The notes under the pieces: generated by a model | What the model was told of the DNA's origin: nothing | The model's database searches: none | Seen by the model: only the letters and a program-made list of their open reading frames with translations | Assembly: GCA_009746045.1 (NCBI GenBank) | Contig: RPFO01000034.1 | Coordinates: 2,373,971-2,437,970 of the forward strand | DNA: 64,000 nucleotides | Direction: 5' to 3' | Source of the DNA: Mesostigma viride | Lineage: Eukaryota; Streptophyta; Mesostigmatophyceae; Mesostigmatales; Mesostigmataceae | Translations under genes and position numbers: made by a program | In this document: in pieces, positions 20,969 to 30,050 of the stretch | How the letters are laid out: each line of letters begins with the position of its first letter | How positions within the stretch are numbered: position 1 is the stretch's first letter

Positions 20969-22130
20969 CTAGTCCCCCTTCATGGAGCAGGGCCTCATGG
21001 AGGGGTTGGAGCCAGACGGGCCAGCTCGAAAACGCTGGGAGGGGTTGGCACCACGGAAGACCTTCTCCTTCTTCACGACTGGCTCCTCAGAGGTGGGGGG
21101 GGAGTCAGCAGGGCGCTTTCCCTTGAGGAAGTCGCTCTTGGGGACCTCCACAACGTCGTCATCGTCATCCTCCACCTCGATGACCTTGGGGGCCATCTTG
21201 GAAGGCGTGGTCTTCATCCTCCTGCAGGTGTTGCCCCTGAGGAACTTGGGCTCCTCCTCCTCCTCCTCATCCTCCTCCTCCTTGACCACAGCCTCCTGGG
21301 GCTGCTGCTCCTCCTCCTGCTCCTGCTGCTCCTCCTCCTCCTCCTCCTCGGGATCCCGCTTGAACTGGTACCACGGGTCCTCCGCGTCGTCCAACGGCTC
21401 CTCGTCGTCCTCGTCCTTCTCAGACTCGAGGGCCCCCTCCTCAGCGTCAGACTCGTCCTGGATTTCCTGGAGGCGCCTGCGTGCCTCCTCCTGGATCGCC
21501 TTCCTCCTCTCGTCCCTGTCCGCCTTCCTCACTTGCCACTTGAGTGGCATGTTGTAGCGAGGGTCGGACTCGCAGGGGTCCACGGGCCTGGGGATGTTCG
21601 GAGCAGTGAAGACGTTCTCCTCCTTGGAGAAGAAGCAATTGACGCAGAGCTCGCGCTTCCAGTTGGCGTTGGGGAAGAAAGCCCACGGAGCGGTCTCATC
21701 CCCGCACTCTGGGCACTCGGGGGGGAAAATCGGCTTGTGGTCGATCTCGTTGTTCTGCAAAGTGGGGCGGGCAGCACAAAAAATGACAAGGGGTAGTGCG
21801 TCTTGTTAGAATCCACAGGAGGAGTGCAAAAATGCAGCCAAAGTCAGCAAAAAAACGCAAGGAAAGGAAGTTTACCTCGAGCTTGTGCTCGCAGAGGATG
21901 CATTCCGTGTGGTAGCCACCGATATCCTCGGGGACCTTGCGAAACTTGTCAATGGGGAGCAAGGTATCGCAACAAATGCAAATGGACAGCACTTCTGCGA
22001 CTGGCTTGTTTTCCTTGTTCCTTTTTGCGAGAGCTGCGTCAAAAGCGTCGTGGAGCTTGTCTGTCATATCGTGGACTTTGACTCCATTGCCTGGGTAAGC
22101 ACGGACTGGGAAACGCTTAGTGCGGGCCAT
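20969..22130 (-). CDS. CxxC zinc protein with acidic C-terminus, one intron
   Basis: Exon 1 is 21876-22130 (85 codons exactly) and exon 2 is 20969-21754. The intron at 21755-21875 (121 bp) starts GTAAAC and ends TTTGCAG on the coding strand and keeps the frame. The mature protein is about 346 aa. Four CxxC-type pairs (CICCDTLL, CILCEHK, CPECGDE, CVNCFF) flank the splice site and probably bind two zinc ions; removing the intron joins them into one domain. The C-terminal half is a long Glu/Asp/Gln tract with KRP-type basic patches. No known family is recognised. It is divergent from the RING gene. Confidence 0.75.
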
Positions 22131-22862
22131 TGTGTTTTGGTGCTAAGGGGTTGGTTTTGCTGAGAGCTTTTTGGCTATGGCGGTTTGGCTTGCAGAATGC
22201 CCTTGGATGCAAAGGGGGAAGTGTTTTATACCTTCCCCGTGGATGACGCATGGGACTTGTGAAAAATCCTGTGGTCGCCGCTGTGACAGGCTGGTAACGG
22301 CAAAACGGCCGTGGAAATCCACGCGGTGAAGGCCGCGGGCCGCGTAAATCCACGGGAAATCTGATACGAAACCGTCTTTCACGCGGCACGCCACGCTGGA
22401 CTGGCATGTAACCGCCGTTTCCCGCGGCACTCCACGCTGGACAAGTTCAGAAAATCGCCGTTTCCCGCGGCACGCCACGCTGGACTGGCATGTAACCGCC
22501 GTTTCCCGCGGCACGCCACGCTGGACCGGTACGTAACGGCCGTTTCCCGCGGCACGCCACGCTAAAATCGTGAAGTAACCGCCACGCCAACTTGTCAGTC
22601 CCGAGCCGCGGCACGAGAAAACGGAGATCCCGAGATCTTCCAGCGGATTTTTTGGCGTGATTCCTTGTACGGCGTGCTGTCTCACGGGAAATCTCCTGCA
22701 AAACGCCTGTTCAGGCCAATCGCACGGTCACAAATCGCCCAAAAACTTTGAGGCGGAGAAGGGTCTTCGAAGTGTATATGTGCCCAACCACCACGCCTCC
22801 ACGAGCACTCACCACTACACACCGCCATAGCCAAGAAAGCTCACTACATCTCTCAGAACACG
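22131..22862. promoter_or_regulatory. Divergent promoter region with 41-bp tandem repeats
   Basis: The 732-bp gap between two divergent intron-containing genes holds no ORF with coding character. Five repeat units occupy its centre. A TATA-like TGTATATGTG lies at about 22772, some 90 bases before the RING gene start. Palindromic GC motifs (GGCCGCGGGCC, ACGGCCGT) flank the repeats. Confidence 0.5.
22383..22578 (+). repeat. Five tandem repeats of about 41 bp
   Basis: Units start at 22383, 22424, 22467, 22508 and 22549, each with GCGGCACGCCACGCTGG followed by a variable part and CCGTTTCCC. Spacing is 41, 43, 41 and 41. The same array is at 38688 in the second contig. Likely an array of binding sites or a minisatellite. 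Confidence 0.8.
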
Positions 22863-24080
22863 ATGCCTAGGACTGGATTCGCTTCTAACTCTCATGGTAG
22901 CCAGGGCGTGAGGGGGGGAATGAGGCCTGTGCCTCGCCCACTTCCAAGGGAAGGAACTCGCGACAGGCCATACGACGCTGAGCAGGAGCAAGAGACGGGT
23001 AATGTTCCTTTTCCTGTCCTTTTCCGCCCTTTCCCGTGGAGAGCTGTCGTTTGCAAGTGGTTTTGCCCCCAAAAGCTCACTCCTCGTGTGGTTTTCCGTG
23101 GCTTATAAATTTGTTTTTTTTTCAATGCTTGCGTTTTTTTTTTTTGCTTTTTTGTTTTGCTTGCAGAAGAAAGCCGTGACGCCAAACGGCTGAAGGAGAT
23201 GCCTATGAGGCAGAAGGTCTCCACTCCCGCCGGCATCCGCGAACGCTCTTGGCAGGAGAAATACGAAGGGCTGTCCTGCAACGTCAAAAACGCAGTCGTT
23301 ATCAAGTTGCCGCAGTGCCCCTTCTGCCTGGCCCCCAGCAAGACGGGGAAGTACGCGAGGCTCGTCGCCCTCATCGACCATCCCCACATCCACGAGTGCA
23401 ACTGCGTGATGTGCCCCGAGTGCGTGGAGAAGATGAAGGCGTTCCATCTCACCAAGCCGAACGGCAAGACCACCAACATGAAGTGCCCCATGTGCAGCTG
23501 CGAAGTCCTCACGCACTACCACAAGTTCTACCAGATGGACCACGCCCTCAACGAGCTGGTGGCCTCCCTCCCCTACGGCTTCTGCGACTACGGCTGCGGA
23601 ATGTTCCTTCACAGGGAGGACGTCGACGAGCACTTCGCCACCTGCGAGAAGAACCGCTTCGAGTGCGGTTTCTCCGTCGATATCAAGAGGCAGGACGGCT
23701 CCAAGTCCAAGACCGGCTGTTCTTACACTGGCAGGAAGGCGGACGTGGAGGCTCACATGAAGAGGTGCGCCTACTACCACGAGGCCTGCGCTGTGCTGGA
23801 GCTGAAGGAGAAGGCCAAGCAGGCAGATGCTGTGAAGGAGCGCCTGATGAAGGAAGGCCACGGCGCCAGGGAGGACTTGAGGATGCTCCTCGGCTTTACG
23901 GCTGAGGAGATGGACAATGTAATGGAGCGGCTGGTGGTGAAGGAGTTGGACCGCGTGGGGCAGCTCCCGTGTGCCAGCTCGCTGCCTGATGGAGGCCAGG
24001 CGTTCCCAACAGATAGCGAGATACAAAACGCCTCATTCCCAGTCCTTGAGGTGTCACAGGGCCCCAGTCTGCAAGGATAG
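22863..24080 (+). CDS. RING finger plus TRAF-type zinc finger protein, one intron
   Basis: Exon 1 is 22863-22998 and exon 2 is 23167-24080; the 168-bp intron starts GTAATG and ends TTTTGCTTGCAG after a T-rich tract. The split codon restores the frame, giving about 349 aa. A RING-type finger (CPFC..., HECNCVMCPEC, KCPMCSC) is followed by TRAF-type zinc fingers (CDYGCGMFLH, HFATC, GCSYTGR, HMKRC) and a charged helix. RING-TRAF proteins are usually E3 ubiquitin ligases; that function is inferred. The C-terminal 60 residues are unremarkable. An exact copy is at 39167-40384. Confidence 0.8.
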
Positions 24081-24490
24081 TGTAGGTGCAGGATGCCAGC
24101 ATAAGATGTGGGTGTTTTCAGCACTAGGCTGTTGGAGATAGGATGCCAGCATAGGATGTAGATGTTTGCCAGAATTAGGCCAGTAGATATGCGAATGCCA
24201 GCATAACACAACGATGTTTTTTAATGACTTGGAAAAGATGTGAATGTTCTGGCCCAAACGTAAAAAATATCTAAGTGCCATAGTATATTTTAGTATCTGT
24301 AGTTAGGAACAGGCCACGTGGCAGCCACAAAGCCCGAGGGTAGCCAGCCGAATCTGTAGTACGAGAACCGACGGTTACGGAACGGACGGGTACGGACGAG
24401 TACGGACGGGTACGGACGGGTACGGCCAGTACGGAACGGACGCGGCACGCGGAATCCCGTGGACCACCGCGGGGCCCCCGTGGGTCCCGG
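24081..24490 (+). repeat. Two minisatellites between the RING gene and the viral block
   Basis: Three degenerate units with the core ATGCCAGCATA lie at 24091, 24141 and 24194 (period about 50-53). Further on, 24369-24440 is an array of about 10-bp units around GGGTACGGAC. No gene is seen. The region separates intron-containing genes from capsid genes. Confidence 0.7.
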
Positions 24491-24556
24491 CGGTTTTTAG
24501 GTTCCAGGGTTAGTATTACGGGCGCCCGTAATACTAACCCTGGAACCTAAAAACCG
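24491..24556. repeat. Perfect 66-bp palindrome
   Basis: Two 33-base arms with no spacer meet between 24523 and 24524 and match at every position. It lies 52 bases past the stop codon of capsid gene 1 on its transcribed strand. It is repeated identically at 40795-40860. It could act as a transcript 3'-end hairpin or mark a virus/host junction. Confidence 0.9.
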
Positions 24557-24608
24557 TGAAGTCCACTGCTATGGGACGATCCGAATGGACCGAACAGTGG
24601 ATGCTTGC

Positions 24609-27600
24609 TTATGACGCGAACCGCTTTCCGCCCATACCCGACTGGATACGGACAAGGTTGAAGCTCCTTGCGTACACGTCGATCGTCCCTGGCGGGATGC
24701 CGCCCTTGGACGAAGACCCGATGCCCTTAAGAGCGAGCTTCACGCTGTCGAGGCGGGACATGTTCACACTGCCGGACGGCTTCCAGGACTCCGGGCGAAG
24801 GCAGAACGGGATGCAGTACACCCTAGAGTTCTTCTCGACGCGCGTGTGGAAATCCGCCGGAACCAAAAACGAGAAGTAGATAGGGTCGCGGCCGTCTCCG
24901 TACAGACTCTGCGAGTTCATGTACAGGTTCGCGCGCGAGAACAGATGCCCGTCTCCGAACTCGCTGTTGTCGTTGTAGAACTTCCAATATGCGTTGTAGC
25001 CGAAGTCAGGATCGGAACGGAACTTGTTGGCGACGAAAGAGAGGTCCGAGGGCTTGTACCAGAAGAGCAGTTCCTTGACCGGGTGGTTGAAACGGAGCTC
25101 CAAGTCGACCTCGCTCTCCCCTCCGACGTGCTGCTGGAAGAACTGGGTCTCGGTGATGAGGTACTCGTGCCCGTTGAGGGCAAACTGCTTCCTTTCGAAA
25201 TCGTCCAGGTAGAAGAACCTGGCGACGAGCTTGCACTCGAACTTGGGGGGGTGCGCGATCCAGTTGCTTCGTGGGTGCACGAACGCCTGGGATGTGCCAG
25301 CCGAGTAGTTGATCGACTGGGGGATCTTGGAAGCGTCGATGTTCATGAACCAGTCCCCGGTGTTGCCGAACAGGTCGCCCGCCCCGAGCGCCTTCACGCG
25401 GACCACCGCGCCCGTCAGGATGCCATTGGCGCCCGTCGACCACGTGTCCACGGAGAACCGGGTTGCGCCCTGTGTGTCCGCGAGCGAAGCCCAATAGGAC
25501 CCGGTGTTCGTGATCACGTCCGAGCCTCGAGTGGCCGAGAACATGGTGTTCGGCTGCAGACCCCACACCTGGCGGATCACGGGGAGACGCGCGGAAGAAG
25601 AAACGATACCAGAGGTGGCTCCGATGTCGTTCGGGGTAACGGCGGTGTTGTAGAACCAGACGTACTCCCACTTGACGTTGCTGGCGCTCGCGATTGCCGT
25701 CACGGTATCGGGACTGTTTCCGAGATACAGGGTCTTCGCGGATATGGTCGGGTTCGCCATGTGGGGCCACAGAGGGTGCATCTCCTTCTGGATTCCGTCC
25801 AGATACACCTGGTATACGGTGTTGTTGTTGTAGAAGTACCCGTTCCAGAACTGGACCTCCTTGATCTTCAGCTTCTGCTTCGGAGAGTACGCCAGGTTAG
25901 AGATTCCGACCGGCCCGAACGTGAGGACGCTTCCGTACTCCGCGGTCGCGTGGAAACCGCCGTGACTGGCGTCGTCCACGTTCACGAGCGCGTACTGCAC
26001 GCCGTCCACGAAGATGGCGACGGACTGGATGCTCTGAACCGAGCTCGGAGTCGTGGTGCCGAACTTGGGATACGGAAGCCTCGTGATGGTCATCGAGTGC
26101 CACGTGTCCAGAGACAGAGCGGGCATGTCGACCTTGAGGCGGCGGTCGTTGGTCGCCCCAGAGTCCTGAGTCTGCAGGTACATATCGGTCGCCGACGGGG
26201 TCAAGTAGACACTCATGCGGTTCTTGCGGTTGGCGACCATGTCTGCGGTGGTGGCCGGTCCGATGGTGAACAGATGAGTAGAGTTAGCGTCGAGACTGGC
26301 ACTAGCGATGCGGAAGTCAAAGTTCACGGAGAACAGGTTGGTCGATGTGCCGCTACCGTCGGTCAACGGGATCTCCACGCGGTCGTGGGTGTTGGAGGCC
26401 GTGGTGTAGTCGGTGGCGGAGTTCGTCCACGCGATCTCGCCAGTCGAAACAGACACGTTCGAACCGATGACCTGAGCGGGGACCGAGCCCGTGCCGGTGT
26501 TGGCCGTCGAGCCAGCGGCGAAGTACCACTTGCCCGGTGTGGAGGCGGGAAGGCTGCCGTTCGTATGGTTCTCCACGCGGGTGACGACCAGCGCGTGGCT
26601 CTGGCCATCGCCGATGTACAGTTTGTCCTGAGGCCAGGACTCCATCTGAGTCGACACTCCGCCCGCCTTCGGCCGAAGCTTGAAGTCTCCCGACGAGCCG
26701 TTGAAAACCGTCACATTGTTTGTGGCATCTCCGTACACAAACACCGTCGTCCCGGTGCTCCCCACGTTCGTGGCGGGGCAGGAGACGGTCGTCGCGATCG
26801 TGAAGGTCGTGTCCCCGCCGTGGAAACTCGCGTCGCTCAAATCCACCCTGGCGTGGTTCGCGGTGGCGCCGTACGCGCCCCCGGAAGACTTGATCGCGTT
26901 GTCCGCGTTCGTGTAGTTGAAGACCTGGAACTTCGGGTTCAGGGCGGTGGGCTGCATGCTGCCCGTGTTGTCCAGATCTCCGTCAAAGTCCCAGTATCCG
27001 GCCGCCGCGTTATCCGCAACGACCTGGTTGTACGGGAAACCCGAGTAATCGATCGCCGCAGATCCGGATGTGTCGACCGGGAAGTCGTTCGCGTAATACG
27101 TGAACATCTCGTCGGGGTCGGCGAACTGGACGCGGATGACCACATCGTGGTGCTGGATGGCGATCATAGGCAGGGCCAGACCCGGGTCCATCGTGAAGGC
27201 GAACTCGATGGGGATGTAGATGTGCTGGCGACGAGTGCCGTTGCAATAGTCGTAAATGTCGCCGAATTCGTCAAACTTGACGCTGCCGCCGTGGTTGGTC
27301 GGCAGGTTGTCCACGCTGCTCTTGTGGCTCTTCCTAGAGAGGATATCCATGACGTGGAGGAAGTCGCCCGTCAGCCTCTCGATGCTAAACCCGCCAATCA
27401 CGAGCTCGACGTACTTGATCAGAATGCGGGCAAAGTCCTTCGCGAATGGAGAGTACTTCAAGTTGGGGAACTCCTCCACGTCCAGATACAGCATGACCTT
27501 GTGAAGGAGGTCGCCGGACCTCGGAATCTTGAACTCGATCAGTTGGCCGTACGTCACCACACCGGCCGTGTGCGTGATCTCGGCGTCCTCCATCGCGTAG

Positions 27601-27710
27601 TTCGTATGCCTGCCCCATGTCGACTTGAAAAAAGTGATTTCGGGGTCCACGATGAGCATGACATCCTGGCTGCCCTTACTACGAATCCACATAACCGCGG
27701 CCGAGGACAT
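24609..27710 (-). CDS. Giant-virus major capsid protein 1 with large lectin-like insertion
   Basis: A 1033-aa protein, about twice the usual 450-550 aa. Residues 1-210 form the first jelly roll of a nucleocytoplasmic large DNA virus capsid protein (DVMLIVDPEITFFKS, GRHTNYAMED, LPTNHGGSVKF, IAIQHHDVVIRVQF). Residues about 821-1033 form the end of the second (LVARFFYLDDFERKQF, FNHPVKELLFW, GSVNMSRLD, GMGGKRFAS). Between them lie about 600 residues of beta-rich Ser/Thr/Asn sequence with laminin-G/concanavalin-like features (SLDTWHSMTI, VAIFVDGVQY, LGNSPDTV). Double jelly-roll trimers build the capsid shell. It is intact and next to capsid gene 2, 36 bp away. Confidence 0.9.
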   Translation of the reverse strand: MSSAAVMWIRSKGSQDVMLIVDPEITFFKSTWGRHTNYAMEDAEITHTAGVVTYGQLIEFKIPRSGDLLHKVMLYLDVEEFPNLKYSPFAKDFARILIKYVELVIGGFSIERLTGDFLHVMDILSRKSHKSSVDNLPTNHGGSVKFDEFGDIYDYCNGTRRQHIYIPIEFAFTMDPGLALPMIAIQHHDVVIRVQFADPDEMFTYYANDFPVDTSGSAAIDYSGFPYNQVVADNAAAGYWDFDGDLDNTGSMQPTALNPKFQVFNYTNADNAIKSSGGAYGATANHARVDLSDASFHGGDTTFTIATTVSCPATNVGSTGTTVFVYGDATNNVTVFNGSSGDFKLRPKAGGVSTQMESWPQDKLYIGDGQSHALVVTRVENHTNGSLPASTPGKWYFAAGSTANTGTGSVPAQVIGSNVSVSTGEIAWTNSATDYTTASNTHDRVEIPLTDGSGTSTNLFSVNFDFRIASASLDANSTHLFTIGPATTADMVANRKNRMSVYLTPSATDMYLQTQDSGATNDRRLKVDMPALSLDTWHSMTITRLPYPKFGTTTPSSVQSIQSVAIFVDGVQYALVNVDDASHGGFHATAEYGSVLTFGPVGISNLAYSPKQKLKIKEVQFWNGYFYNNNTVYQVYLDGIQKEMHPLWPHMANPTISAKTLYLGNSPDTVTAIASASNVKWEYVWFYNTAVTPNDIGATSGIVSSSARLPVIRQVWGLQPNTMFSATRGSDVITNTGSYWASLADTQGATRFSVDTWSTGANGILTGAVVRVKALGAGDLFGNTGDWFMNIDASKIPQSINYSAGTSQAFVHPRSNWIAHPPKFECKLVARFFYLDDFERKQFALNGHEYLITETQFFQQHVGGESEVDLELRFNHPVKELLFWYKPSDLSFVANKFRSDPDFGYNAYWKFYNDNSEFGDGHLFSRANLYMNSQSLYGDGRDPIYFSFLVPADFHTRVEKNSRVYCIPFCLRPESWKPSGSVNMSRLDSVKLALKGIGSSSKGGIPPGTIDVYARSFNLVRIQSGMGGKRFAS

Positions 27711-27722
27711 GGCGTGTTATTG

Positions 27723-27731
27723 TATACAGTA
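27723..27731 (-). promoter_or_regulatory. TACTATA-like motif before capsid gene 1
   Basis: On the coding strand this reads TACTGTATA and ends 12 bases before the ATG. Closely related motifs stand before capsid genes 2 and 3 and the fibre gene. Confidence 0.45.
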
Positions 27732-27746
27732 CGTAGCGAAATTTTT

Positions 27747-28183
27747 TTACGAAGCGTACCGCTTCCCGCCCATGCCCGCCTGGATCGAAAGCAAGTTAAA
27801 GTTGCGCGCGTACACGTTGATCGTGCCCGCCGGGATGCCGCCCAGACCCGTCAGGACAAGCTTCACGTCGTCCAGGCGGGACATGTTGACCGACCCGGTG
27901 GGCTTGCAGTTGCCGGGGTCGAGACAGAACGGGATGATGTAGATGTTGTGATCGGTGTCCATGCGCTTATGGAACTGGGTGGGAATCACGTACGAGAAGT
28001 ACACGGGATCCTTGCCATCGCCGTACATGTTCTGAGAGTTGAGAATCAGATTCGCGGTCTTGAACAAGTGCCCTCCCCGAACCGGCTGTTGGATTCTTGA
28101 ACGACCAGTAGCCCTTATAGTACCCCTTGAGGGTCGTCTCCGACTCGCTCCAGTTGTCTGGGCGGTAGAAGAAGATCAGCTCC
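27747..28183 (-). pseudogene. Capsid protein 2, C-terminal fragment (first contig copy)
   Basis: The end of a capsid protein (GSVNMSRLDDVKL, GMGGKRYAS) is open from 28067 to 27747. Upstream, two single-base deletions at about 28070 and 28090 relative to the copy at 44051 break the frame. The fragment ends at GCTCC (28179-28183), the target duplication of Copia element C. The two deletions are absent from the other contig, so they may be assembly errors. Confidence 0.85.
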
Positions 28184-28837
28184 AGTTAGCATATTGGGGC
28201 ACCAATGTGCTAGATGGATGCAGGTTGAGGAGACCTTTCCAACGCCGTGTCAACCGCCTAGAACAGACAAGGGACTAGAAAGTTATCAAGTCCCGAAGTA
28301 CTGCCGACCGGTGGGCGAGGGCGGTGCACACTCAGGACATAGTGGACAGGACACGTGGCAGGCCGTGCCTGCACAGGCTTAGCCTGGACTCTCACGTGAC
28401 TGGGACACAGTGTACTGAGGGCTCAACGGTACTGTGGCTAGTAGAAGCCAGTAACCAGCCAGCAGGTCTGCAAGGATGTAAGTCCTTGCAGGACTGTGGC
28501 AGGTCCTGTGCTGTCCTAGACACAGGATAGCCAGAGATTCCTGTATGCTGCCTGCAACGAGGATGCAAGGCAGTGATACGAGGCTCTGGCAATGTAGCGT
28601 TGCCCAGCGTTGCTCATGACCGAGGAACAAGGATGGAACGAGGTTGCATATAGCTCGAGGCTCAACGAGGCAACGAGCGTCTTCACACACGAACCTTGGT
28701 CGTCACGACGAGTGGCGAGCCTATCGAGGGTCGTAGGCCTGGTGTGAGGATAAAGGTTGCTAGCCAGCAGCCTTGGGTCATTCCAGCCGGCAAGGACCAG
28801 GAGCTCACAAGCTCTGCTGACGAGTTGCTGTGCAAAT
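28184..28837 (+). repeat. 5' LTR of Copia element C (654 bp)
   Basis: By eye it differs from the 3' LTR at 52223-52876 at a single position (GGACATAG versus GGGCATAG), which indicates a very recent insertion. The other contig's version of this LTR has additional differences. Confidence 0.9.
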
Positions 28838-28860
28838 CGTACTATTGCTTCCACGCTTTC

Positions 28861-29997
28861 ATGTCTGGTTCATCGTCAAGCAGCCACGGTGCTGGTGAGG
28901 CGAACGAGCAGAGAGACGCGCAAGCGTTTTTCCCCTACCGTAACCAAGCAAACGCTCCTACATTCGTGCAAGCGGCCTACGTAGCGAGGCACTTGGCAGA
29001 AGAGGGGTGGGTGGCGGTGAGTGGGGGAGGCAGCAGGCCAGCGGCGGCGGACCCGATTATTCAACGGGCTCGCGTCGTGATTTCTCCAGGTGAGACGGGG
29101 CGAGTGGCGGTGGAAGAGTTGGTGCGGCTACGTGACGCGCTAGCTGAAACTGCCAATCGTGTGGAGGTCGCTTATCAGGGCGCCCATATAACTCTTGCCG
29201 GTCTCGACCTAGCCAGGGAGGCGCTTAGCCAGATTGTGGCAACAGCGCTCGGCAGCACCCGGCTGTTTAACCACTGGGTGGCGACAGCGGTGCTAGGAGA
29301 GGGGGTACCAGACGCCGACATCATCCGGAACGCGCGTGCTCGGGAGACGGTAAATCCTTGGAGCACGGCAGAGGTATTTGCCCAAACAATTGAGAATCTT
29401 GTTGCTGTCCTTTTGCAAGAGTCGAGAGGGTACGCAGACAGGTTCTTTATCACCACACAGCCTTTCGGGGTATACTCAAGGCTTGATACACCGAGGCCGG
29501 AAACCACCAGTGCGTGGGGTCCGGAGGTGGAAATTGTCACGGGGGTCGAGAAGACGCCTGAAGACGTCCATTTCGAGTGGACCGACAAGCCAGAGGGCTC
29601 CGTAAAGCGCTCTGCCCAGGAGATAAACCAGGGCGACGGCACTACCGCAACCTACGAGGAAAGGCAGCGAGCTGATCTGCATTTCCCTCGTGAGATCACT
29701 CACGAGTACGACCGTTACGGCCGAGGCGAGCAGAACGAGCTGGTCGGCGGCGGTAAGCGGTGGGTACGCGACCTTGCTTGGCATCGCAACCCAGGTGAGA
29801 CTCAACATCCAGTCGAGCGCCAGGAGGGCGGGCGACCTGTGTCCTGCGTTCTAGGAGAGTTTAATCCAAGCCTCCAGATAGTCGCAGCGGCAGCAGCAGC
29901 CACACCGGTTGCTGAGGGTGTTGAGGAGCGACCAGACCGTGAGGAGGGGCAGGCGAGTGCAAGCCAGGAGGCGGCCTCGTCTGGAGTAAGTGCGTGA
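28861..29997 (+). CDS. Copia C ORF1, intact pre-gag protein
   Basis: A 378-aa protein from the ATG 24 nt after the LTR; the longer open frame from 28696 would start inside the LTR. Blocks TFVQAAYVARHL, GWVAVSGG, GLDLAREALSQIVA, LLQESRGYADRF and RWVRDLAWHR are shared with ORF1 of element M. The C-terminus is acidic and Ala-rich. There is no protease, zinc or integrase motif. It ends 53 bases before the gag ATG. Function is unknown; its conservation between two Copia families suggests a structural or RNA-binding role. Confidence 0.75.
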   Translation: MSGSSSSSHGAGEANEQRDAQAFFPYRNQANAPTFVQAAYVARHLAEEGWVAVSGGGSRPAAADPIIQRARVVISPGETGRVAVEELVRLRDALAETANRVEVAYQGAHITLAGLDLAREALSQIVATALGSTRLFNHWVATAVLGEGVPDADIIRNARARETVNPWSTAEVFAQTIENLVAVLLQESRGYADRFFITTQPFGVYSRLDTPRPETTSAWGPEVEIVTGVEKTPEDVHFEWTDKPEGSVKRSAQEINQGDGTTATYEERQRADLHFPREITHEYDRYGRGEQNELVGGGKRWVRDLAWHRNPGETQHPVERQEGGRPVSCVLGEFNPSLQIVAAAAAATPVAEGVEERPDREEGQASASQEAASSGVSA

Positions 29998-30050
29998 GCC
30001 TGAGGGGTTTCCAGCAGCCATATCTGCGTGTGTTTCTGTTGTATTCTATA

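Noticed and set aside
22383..22578. CRISPR-like array
   Set aside because: Unit and spacer lengths are those of a simple 41-bp tandem repeat with no distinct spacers, in a eukaryotic context.
23103..24026. 307-codon minus-strand frame opposite the RING gene
   Set aside because: Antisense shadow; the plus strand has zinc-finger motifs and a fitting intron.
24846..28100. 1084-codon open frame on the plus strand opposite capsid gene 1 (and its copy at 41150-44584)
   Set aside because: Its Arg/Val/Asp-rich composition without folds is the mirror of a GC-rich coding strand; the opposite strand encodes a clear capsid protein.
28696..28860. N-terminal extension of Copia ORF1 starting inside the LTR
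   Set aside because: The homologous ORF1 in element M starts at the ATG just after the LTR, and the extension is LTR sequence.
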